DNA from: Bordetella parapertussis
Lineage (GTDB): Bacteria > Pseudomonadota > Gammaproteobacteria > Burkholderiales > Burkholderiaceae_B
Direction of reading: 5' to 3'
DNA: 12,643 nucleotides
NCBI GenBank assembly: GCA_945882005.1
Contig: CAMCWG010000057.1
Span: 1 to 12,643 of the forward strand
In this document: positions 6,462 through 12,643 of the stretch, piece after piece
Layout of the letters: the number at the start of each line of letters is the position of its first letter
Position numbering within the stretch: position 1 is the first letter of the stretch
The notes under the pieces: generated by a model
The model's input: the letters and a program-made list of their open reading frames with translations, nothing else
Databases searched by the model: none
Told to the model about the DNA's origin: nothing
Translations under genes and position numbers: made by a program

Positions 6462-7575
6462 CCCGGCCATTTTAGCGCTCGCGGACGGAACCGTCTTTCA
6501 GGGAGTGTCGATCGGTGCTGAGGGTCACACCGTCGCTGAGGTTGTGTTCAACACGGCGATGACCGGATACCAAGAAATCCTTACTGATCCAAGTTACAGT
6601 GGTCAGATTGTCACACTGACCTATCCCCACATTGGTAATACCGGGATCAATCCCGAGGACGTTGAGTCGAGCAAAGTGCATGCGGCGGGCTTGATCGTGC
6701 GTAACTGCCCGCAGCTTCTCTCGAACTTCCGTTCGACACAATCGTTGCCAGATTATTTGAAGTCTCAGGGCATTGTCGCGATTGCCGAGATCGATACGCG
6801 CAAGTTGACGCGTATTTTGCGTGAGGGTGGTGCGCAAGGCGGATGTATTTTGGTCGGTGAGGATGCCAAGCGCGCGCTGGAGCTGGCTGCGAAATTTCCT
6901 GGTATGTCCGGCCAAGACCTTGCCAAAGTAGTTTCGTCGACGGCTCCGTCGACCTGGACTGAAAGCACCTGGACTCTGGGGCAGGGCTACGGCAAGACCG
7001 ACAGCAAAACTCCACACGTCGTTGCTTACGATTTTGGTGTCAAGTCAAACATTCTCCGACTGTTGGCCGAGCGTGGCTGTCGCATTACGGTGGTGCCAGC
7101 GCAAAGCACCGCGGACGATGTGTTGAAACTGAATCCCGATGGTGTGTTCTTATCGAACGGTCCTGGGGATCCTGACCCCTGCGATTACGCGATTACAGCG
7201 GCAAAGGTTTTCCTCGAGCGCAAGCTACCGTTGTTCGGCATTTGCTTAGGGCACCAGATTATGGGCTTAGCGCTTGGTGCAAAAACGGTCAAGATGAAAA
7301 CCGGTCATCATGGCTCCAATCATCCGGTGCAAGACGTCGCGACGGGGCGTGTGTCTATCACCGCACAAAATCACGGTTTCGCAGTCGATGCAAAGACGCT
7401 TCCAACAAATGCACGCGTCACGCATGTCTCTCTTTTTGATGGCACCTTGCAGGGCTTTGAATTGACCGACCGTCCAGCGTTTTGTTTTCAAGGCCACCCA
7501 GAGGCAAGCCCTGGACCGCACGACATCGTTGTTCTGTTCGACAAATTCATGAGCCTGATGGCTAGTAAAAAATAA
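6454..7575 (+). CDS. carA: Carbamoyl phosphate synthetase small subunit (glutamine amidotransferase)
   Basis: CarA hydrolyses glutamine and passes ammonia through a tunnel to CarB to make carbamoyl phosphate for pyrimidines and arginine. The family N-terminus is a short lead before [12 protein letters not shown], which here has no ATG. The TTG at 6454, with GAGAG 7 bases upstream, gives 373 aa (E. coli CarA is 382). The open frame extends to 6205, but that part overlaps the tal coding region and has no family similarity; a GTG at 6352 is a weaker alternative. The N-terminal domain contains [16 protein letters not shown] and TYPHIGNTG. The class I amidotransferase domain has the nucleophile C264 in GICLGHQ and the H348/E350 pair in [10 protein letters not shown], completing the triad. 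The carB gene begins 9 bases after its stop, so the two are cotranscribed. Identity is certain; the exact start is not. Confidence 0.95.
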   Translation: MRSPAILALADGTVFQGVSIGAEGHTVAEVVFNTAMTGYQEILTDPSYSGQIVTLTYPHIGNTGINPEDVESSKVHAAGLIVRNCPQLLSNFRSTQSLPDYLKSQGIVAIAEIDTRKLTRILREGGAQGGCILVGEDAKRALELAAKFPGMSGQDLAKVVSSTAPSTWTESTWTLGQGYGKTDSKTPHVVAYDFGVKSNILRLLAERGCRITVVPAQSTADDVLKLNPDGVFLSNGPGDPDPCDYAITAAKVFLERKLPLFGICLGHQIMGLALGAKTVKMKTGHHGSNHPVQDVATGRVSITAQNHGFAVDAKTLPTNARVTHVSLFDGTLQGFELTDRPAFCFQGHPEASPGPHDIVVLFDKFMSLMASKK

Positions 7576-7584
7576 AGAGTCACC

Positions 7585-10500
7585 ATGCCCAAACGTACTG
7601 ACCTAAAAAGTATCCTCATCATTGGTGCCGGTCCGATCATTATCGGTCAGGCCTGCGAGTTCGATTACTCCGGTGCACAGGCTTGCAAAGCCCTGAAGGC
7701 CGAAGGATATCGAACCATTCTGGTGAACAGTAACCCTGCGACGATCATGACTGACCCAGAAACGGCGGACGTCACCTACATCGAGCCCATCACTTGGCAA
7801 GTTGTAGAAAAAATCATTGAGAAAGAGCGACCTGATGCGGTGTTGCCGACGATGGGTGGGCAGACGGCTCTGAACTGCGCCTTGGATCTGGATAAGCATG
7901 GCGTACTCAAAAAGTTTGGCGTTGAACTAATCGGCGCGAATGCGCATGCCATCGAGAAAGCCGAAGATCGTCAAAAATTCAAAGTGGCGATGACTGCCAT
8001 TGGCCTAGAGTCAGCGAAGTCTGGCGTAGCGCATACGCTGGAAGAAGCATGGGAAGTGCAGAAGCGTATCGCTGTGGAAATCGGTACGTCGGGCTTTCCT
8101 GCAGTAATTCGTCCAAGCTTTACGCTCGGTGGTAGTGGTGGCGGGATTGCCTACAACGCCGAAGAGTTCGAGACGATTTGCCGCCGCGGTCTTGAGGCAT
8201 CGCCGACAAGTGAGCTCTTGATCGAAGAGTCGTTGCTCGGCTGGAAAGAATTTGAAATGGAAGTTGTGCGCGACAGCGCGGACAACTGCATTATTGTGTG
8301 TTCGATCGAAAACCTTGATCCAATGGGTGTGCACACCGGTGACTCCATCACCGTTGCACCCGCGCAGACGCTGACTGATAAAGAATATCAAATCATGCGT
8401 AATGCCTCGATCGCAGTCTTGCGCGAGATCGGGGTCGATACAGGTGGTTCTAACGTGCAGTTCGCACTCAATCCGGACAACGGCCGGATGATTGTGATTG
8501 AAATGAACCCGCGCGTATCGCGTTCATCCGCGCTGGCCTCGAAGGCGACCGGTTTTCCTATCGCAAAAGTCGCGGCCCGTTTGGCGGTTGGCTACACGCT
8601 TGATGAGCTTAAGAACGAAATTACCGGTGGTGCAACGCCCGCGTCATTTGAGCCCACCATCGATTACGTTGTGACAAAGGTTCCGCGTTTCGCTTTCGAG
8701 AAGTTCCCGACAGCTGATGCACGACTGACTACACAGATGAAGTCTGTGGGTGAAGTGATGGCGATTGGACGGACTTTCCAAGAGTCCTTCCAAAAGGCAC
8801 TCCGCGGCCTTGAGGTCGGTGTCGATGGCTTGAACCAAAAGACGACTGATCGCGAAAAAATTCAAATCGAACTTGGCGAGCCAGGCCCCGAGCGTATCTG
8901 GTACGTAGGCGATGCGTTTGCGCAAGGTTTTTCGTTGGACGAAGTGCAACAGTTGACGCACATTGATCCATGGTTCTTGTCGCAGATTAAAGAAATTGTC
9001 GATATCGAATTGGCGCTCGAGCAACGCACGCTCGGCGATGTTGATGCGGCAACCCTGTTGCAGCTCAAACGACGTGGTTTCTCTGATCGCAGGCTGGCCT
9101 TTTTGCTCGATACGGTTGAGGCTGAGGTGCGCAAACTGCGCCACCAATTTAATGTTCGCCCCGTGTACAAACGTGTTGACACTTGCGCAGCCGAGTTCGC
9201 AACGAATACAGCGTACTTGTATTCCACCTACGAAGAGGAGTGCGAAGCCGCACCGACGGATCGTAAAAAGATCATGGTGTTAGGTGGTGGCCCCAACCGG
9301 ATTGGTCAAGGGATCGAATTTGACTATTGCTGCGTGCATGCTGCCTTGGCCCTGCGCGAAGATGGTTACGAAACTATCATGGTCAATTGCAATCCAGAGA
9401 CCGTCTCGACTGACTACGACACGTCAGACCGCTTGTATTTTGAGCCACTGACGCTTGAAGATGTTTTAGAAATCGTTCACAAAGAAAAGCCTGTCGGCAT
9501 CATCGTGCAGTATGGTGGGCAGACACCATTGAAACTGGCCCGTGCTTTAGAAGCCAACGGTGCGCCGATCATTGGGACAAGTCCTGAGTCGATCGATGTG
9601 GCCGAAGATCGCGAGCGTTTCCAGAAGCTCCTGAATAAGCTGAATTTGCGTCAGCCGCCCAATCGGACTGCGCGTACCGAAAGCGAAGCACTCAATCACG
9701 CACAAGAGATTGGCTATCCACTCGTTGTGCGCCCAAGCTATGTGCTTGGCGGCCGTGCGATGGAGATTGTGCACGAACAAAACGACCTCGAGCGCTATAT
9801 GCGAGAGGCCGTGAAGGTTAGTAATGATTCGCCGGTACTGTTAGATCGCTTTTTGAACGACGCCATTGAGATCGATGTGGATTGCTTGTGCGACGGCCAG
9901 CAAGTGTTTATCGGCGGTGTCATGGAGCACATCGAGCAGGCAGGTGTTCATTCTGGCGATTCGGCTTGCTCCTTGCCGCCTTTCTCGTTGTCCACCGAGA
10001 TGACTGCTGAGATCAAACGTCAGACGGCATTGATGGCGCGGGCGTTGAATGTATCGGGCTTAATGAACGTGCAATTTGCTGTGCAGAAGGGTGACGTGTA
10101 TGTGCTTGAGGTCAATCCTCGTGCCTCGCGCACTGTTCCTTTCGTGTCGAAAGCGACTGGCCTGCAGCTTGCCAAGATCGCAGCGCGCGTAATGGCGGGC
10201 CAAACCTTGGCAGCACAGGGAGTAACAAAGGAAGTTATCCCGCATTATTTCTCGGTGAAAGAGGCGGTGTTCCCTTTTGTTAAGTTCCCAGGTGTTGACA
10301 CGATTCTCGGCCCTGAAATGAAGTCTACCGGCGAGGTCATGGGTGTTGGTGTGACGTTTGGTGAAGCGTTTGTGAAATCGCAAATGGCCGCAAGTGTTAA
10401 TTTGCCAACGTCTGGCACAGTCTTCTTAAGTGTGAAGAATCAGGATAAACCCAAGGCCGTTGAAGTCGCACGCGGCTTACATGCCTTAGGGTTCAAGATT

Positions 10501-10818
10501 GTAGCTACGCGTGGCACTGCCGCAGCGATCAAGGATGCAAGTATCCCTGTCGCTGTGGTCAACAAGGTCGCCGAGGGACGTCCGCATATTGTTGACATGC
10601 TCAAGAACGGTGAAGTGTCTTTGGTCATCAACACTGTTGAAGAGCGTCGTAATGCCATTACAGACTCTCGTGCAATTCGTACCCAGGCTCTCGCTGCGCG
10701 TGTGACGTACTACACGACGATTGCTGGTGCCTGGGCTGCCGTGGAAGGTATGCAGTACTTGCGTGAAGGCAATGGCATCAAGGTTTACGCGTTACAGGAC
10801 TTGCACCGTTCATTATGA
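7585..10818 (+). CDS. carB: Carbamoyl phosphate synthetase large subunit
   Basis: CarB (1077 aa; E. coli 1073) uses two ATP, bicarbonate and ammonia from CarA to form carbamoyl phosphate. Two homologous halves are visible. The first opens [23 protein letters not shown] (10-32) with the ATP-grasp signature [17 protein letters not shown] (304-320). The second opens [19 protein letters not shown] (565-583) with [17 protein letters not shown] (840-856). Between them, about 405-555, is the oligomerisation domain. The C-terminal allosteric domain (about 940-1077) keeps T975, T978, K994 and N1016, which I align with E. coli effector-binding residues (offset one). The residue equivalent to E. coli T1017 appears to be V1018, as I recall being common in this group. 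The ribosome binding site is weak (AAAGAG). The stop codon overlaps the next gene's start as ATGA, suggesting coupled translation. Confidence 0.98.
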   Translation: MPKRTDLKSILIIGAGPIIIGQACEFDYSGAQACKALKAEGYRTILVNSNPATIMTDPETADVTYIEPITWQVVEKIIEKERPDAVLPTMGGQTALNCALDLDKHGVLKKFGVELIGANAHAIEKAEDRQKFKVAMTAIGLESAKSGVAHTLEEAWEVQKRIAVEIGTSGFPAVIRPSFTLGGSGGGIAYNAEEFETICRRGLEASPTSELLIEESLLGWKEFEMEVVRDSADNCIIVCSIENLDPMGVHTGDSITVAPAQTLTDKEYQIMRNASIAVLREIGVDTGGSNVQFALNPDNGRMIVIEMNPRVSRSSALASKATGFPIAKVAARLAVGYTLDELKNEITGGATPASFEPTIDYVVTKVPRFAFEKFPTADARLTTQMKSVGEVMAIGRTFQESFQKALRGLEVGVDGLNQKTTDREKIQIELGEPGPERIWYVGDAFAQGFSLDEVQQLTHIDPWFLSQIKEIVDIELALEQRTLGDVDAATLLQLKRRGFSDRRLAFLLDTVEAEVRKLRHQFNVRPVYKRVDTCAAEFATNTAYLYSTYEEECEAAPTDRKKIMVLGGGPNRIGQGIEFDYCCVHAALALREDGYETIMVNCNPETVSTDYDTSDRLYFEPLTLEDVLEIVHKEKPVGIIVQYGGQTPLKLARALEANGAPIIGTSPESIDVAEDRERFQKLLNKLNLRQPPNRTARTESEALNHAQEIGYPLVVRPSYVLGGRAMEIVHEQNDLERYMREAVKVSNDSPVLLDRFLNDAIEIDVDCLCDGQQVFIGGVMEHIEQAGVHSGDSACSLPPFSLSTEMTAEIKRQTALMARALNVSGLMNVQFAVQKGDVYVLEVNPRASRTVPFVSKATGLQLAKIAARVMAGQTLAAQGVTKEVIPHYFSVKEAVFPFVKFPGVDTILGPEMKSTGEVMGVGVTFGEAFVKSQMAASVNLPTSGTVFLSVKNQDKPKAVEVARGLHALGFKIVATRGTAAAIKDASIPVAVVNKVAEGRPHIVDMLKNGEVSLVINTVEERRNAITDSRAIRTQALAARVTYYTTIAGAWAAVEGMQYLREGNGIKVYALQDLHRSL

Positions 10819-12014
10819 TCGCCGACGTCGACCTTCCTTACGCTGGCCTCCGGGTCCTGGACATATCCCAAGGGATTGCGGGACCCTATTGTGCGCATAT
10901 TTTGTGGCAGCAGGGCGCTCATGTCTTAAAAGTTGAGCCGCCAGCAGGTGACTGGATCCGTTTCGTGGGTGTCAGGAAGGGCGATCACAATGCGCTTGCG
11001 ATTCAATACAACGCGGGTAAGCAGGCGTTGGCGCTGGATGCCCGCACCGACGCAGGAAAAAAAATTCTGCGTGGCTTAGCTTCACAGGCTGATGTCGTTG
11101 TACAGAACTTTCGTCCCGGGGTGGCAGAGCGCCTTGGCGTGGGCTACAACGAGTTGTCGCGCGAAAAGCCCGATCTTGTCTATGTGTCGATCAGTGGCTA
11201 CGGACCGGATGGCCCCTACGCTGACGCACCCGCCACAGACTCCGTCATGCAAGCCGATAGCGGTTTGATGTTCTCTAACCAGGATGAGTCGGGGCTGCCT
11301 CGACGTGTGGGCATACTTGCTGTTGATGTGATGACTGGTTTGTATGCGTCTCAAGGCGCTGCGACCGCTCTGTATCAGCGCTTGGCACGTAAGCGTGGGG
11401 CCCACGTGCAAGTGAGCCTGTTTGAAGCCTGCGCGTCGTTTCAAGGAATGTGTTTTCTTGAACAAGCGATGGCAGGAAAAAGGCCTTTCGGTGCGGTGAG
11501 TGCGCCCAACGGAGTATTTGACACCGCGGACGGGAAAATCTCTGTGGTGACTGTCAACACCGATCACTTTCACAACATCTGCCGTGCGATGGAGCGACCC
11601 GAGTGGATCACGGATGCACGTTATCTAGATAACGCCATCCGCTTTGATAACCGTGCGCAACTCCATGCAGATATGAATGCGCAGTTAAAACATAAGCCTA
11701 CTGCGCACTGGATGACTCTGTTTCAACAACACGATGTGCTGCACGCCGCCGTGCGGGATTACACAGGAGTCATGACACATCCGCAGGCCTTGCATCTCAA
11801 GATGTTCCAGGAGCTGGAGCAGGCAGGTGTGGGTACGCTGCCCTACATGGGACTGCCATCGCATCCCTACCACCGCAAGGCGCAAAGCTCCCCGCGCATT
11901 GGCGAGCACTCCGTTGAGGTGTTGACGGAGTTTGGTCTGGGCAAGGCTGAGATTGCTCAACTGATTTCTGCCGGCATCGTCAAGCAAGCTGGCACTGTGT
12001 CTGACGCAGCCTAA
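10815..12014 (+). CDS. Family III (CaiB/BaiF) CoA-transferase, substrate unknown
   Basis: A 399-residue protein typical of family III CoA-transferases, which move CoA between carboxylic acids and fold as interlocked dimers. It opens [22 protein letters not shown] (9-30). It continues with [10 protein letters not shown] (37-46), [17 protein letters not shown] (92-108) and [14 protein letters not shown] (124-137). The expected catalytic aspartate, equivalent to Asp169 of formyl-CoA transferase, is D171 in ILAVDVMTG. The C-terminal region ([22 protein letters not shown], 349-370) also fits the family. The usual NRNKRS-like stretch near residue 66 reads NAGKQA. Donor and acceptor cannot be read from the sequence. 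Its ATG overlaps the carB stop by four bases, so it is probably translationally coupled to carB, and the SDR gene starts three bases after its stop. CoA-transferases of this family often sit with dehydrogenases in acid or fatty-acid catabolism; here that is only an inference. Confidence 0.9.
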   Translation: MIADVDLPYAGLRVLDISQGIAGPYCAHILWQQGAHVLKVEPPAGDWIRFVGVRKGDHNALAIQYNAGKQALALDARTDAGKKILRGLASQADVVVQNFRPGVAERLGVGYNELSREKPDLVYVSISGYGPDGPYADAPATDSVMQADSGLMFSNQDESGLPRRVGILAVDVMTGLYASQGAATALYQRLARKRGAHVQVSLFEACASFQGMCFLEQAMAGKRPFGAVSAPNGVFDTADGKISVVTVNTDHFHNICRAMERPEWITDARYLDNAIRFDNRAQLHADMNAQLKHKPTAHWMTLFQQHDVLHAAVRDYTGVMTHPQALHLKMFQELEQAGVGTLPYMGLPSHPYHRKAQSSPRIGEHSVEVLTEFGLGKAEIAQLISAGIVKQAGTVSDAA

Positions 12015-12017
12015 GCC

Positions 12018-12643
12018 ATGCCAGTTTTTATCACAGGTGCAAGTAGCGGGCTAGGCGCGGCGCTGGCGCGGCACTATGCCGCGCAGGGGCAGACGCTTGG
12101 TTTGTTGGCACGCCGCGCTGATCGTTTGCACGGTTTGGCTGCTTCTTTGCCAGGTCAGCATCATGTGTATGCCGTTGATGTCTGTGATCGGGATGCGTTG
12201 CACGCTGCTGCGTATCACTTTCAAGCACAAGTTGGTTTTGTCGACACGGTGATCGCCAGTGCTGGCATTAGTGCGGGTACGTTGACAGAGTGTGAAGATG
12301 ATTTCTCTGTCTTTAGTGCAATCATGCAAACCAACGTGAATGCCACCGTATCAAGTTTTGAGCCGTTTGTGGCTGCGATGAAGGCCAGACGAGCCGGGAC
12401 GCTGGTCGGGATCGCCAGCGTGGCGGGTGTCCGAGGATTGCCTGGTGCGGGGGCATACAGCGCATCGAAAGCCGCTGTGGCAACCTACTGCGAGAGTCTG
12501 AGGCTCGAGCTCAAACCTCATGACGTACATGTGGTGACGATTGCGCCAGGCTATATCAAGACGGAAATGACGGCGCAGAATCCTTATGCCATGCCGTTCT
12601 TGATGGAGGCCGATGCCTTTGCGGTGCGTGCTGCGAAGGCGAT
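12018..12643 (+). CDS. Short-chain dehydrogenase/reductase, partial (3' end outside window)
   Basis: The frame opens at ATG 12018 and runs to the window edge without a stop, giving 208 residues of a classical SDR of about 240-260. It starts MPVFITGASSGLGAALARHY, so the nucleotide-binding TGxxxGxG motif is almost at the N-terminus (6-13). The NNAG-type motif appears as ASAGIS (80-85), with Ser in place of the second Asn. N106, S134 in IASVAG, Y147 and K151 in YSASK form the catalytic tetrad. IAPGYIKTEM (175-184) is the usual segment after the active site. The ARR at 31-33 may favour NADP over NAD, a weak inference. It follows the CoA-transferase with only GCC between stop and start, in the same frame, and with no clear ribosome binding site, so reinitiation or coupling is likely. 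The substrate is unknown. Confidence 0.9.
   Translation, partial: MPVFITGASSGLGAALARHYAAQGQTLGLLARRADRLHGLAASLPGQHHVYAVDVCDRDALHAAAYHFQAQVGFVDTVIASAGISAGTLTECEDDFSVFSAIMQTNVNATVSSFEPFVAAMKARRAGTLVGIASVAGVRGLPGAGAYSASKAAVATYCESLRLELKPHDVHVVTIAPGYIKTEMTAQNPYAMPFLMEADAFAVRAAKA

Noticed and set aside
6472..7017. 181-codon minus-strand ORF within carA
   Set aside because: Shadow of a conserved gene; no motif or ribosome binding context.
8011..9147. Several 66-167 codon minus-strand ORFs within carB
   Set aside because: All are antisense to conserved CarB domains and resemble nothing recognisable.
11082..11573. 163-codon minus-strand ORF within the CoA-transferase gene
   Set aside because: Antisense to the catalytic region of a well-supported gene, with no family features.

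Overview
The window looks like a chromosomal segment of a betaproteobacterium. Burkholderiales is the best guess, perhaps near Alcaligenaceae. The basis is protein similarity recalled from memory (CarA, CarB, RecR, YbaB, transaldolase) and a moderate GC content judged by eye; no search was run. It is almost fully coding, and no gene-free stretch exceeds 300 bases. The longest gaps are about 146 bases (2512-2657), mostly filled by an RNA gene, and about 152 bases (6302-6453), a divergent promoter region. There are no tRNAs, rRNAs, insertion sequences, CRISPR arrays or prophage genes.

Left part, 1-5326, plus strand: DNA repair and replication. It opens with the C-terminal part of an AddA/RecB-type helicase-nuclease, truncated by the window edge. 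Next is the 4.5S signal recognition particle RNA (about 2531-2625), which no protein ORF reveals. The cluster dnaX, ybaB, recR follows: the clamp-loader tau subunit, a nucleoid-associated protein and a recombination mediator. This cluster is conserved in many bacteria, and an SRP RNA gene upstream of dnaX is also known in Bacillus subtilis.

Middle, 5348-6301, minus strand: a lone transaldolase gene (tal). It converges on recR and diverges from carA.

Right part, 6454-12643, plus strand: carA and carB encode the two subunits of carbamoyl phosphate synthetase (pyrimidine and arginine synthesis). Two genes are packed directly behind them: a family III (CaiB/BaiF) CoA-transferase that overlaps carB by 4 bases, and a short-chain dehydrogenase/reductase cut by the right edge. 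The spacing implies one operon, but the last two have no evident link to carbamoyl phosphate.

Most of the window is ordinary housekeeping DNA. The points most worth checking are the compact carAB/CoA-transferase/SDR arrangement, the carA leader (TTG start in a small hairpin loop, an upstream short ORF, a 15-base tandem duplication), and the SRP RNA gene that may share its promoter with dnaX. I see no convincing new defence, mobile or toxin system.
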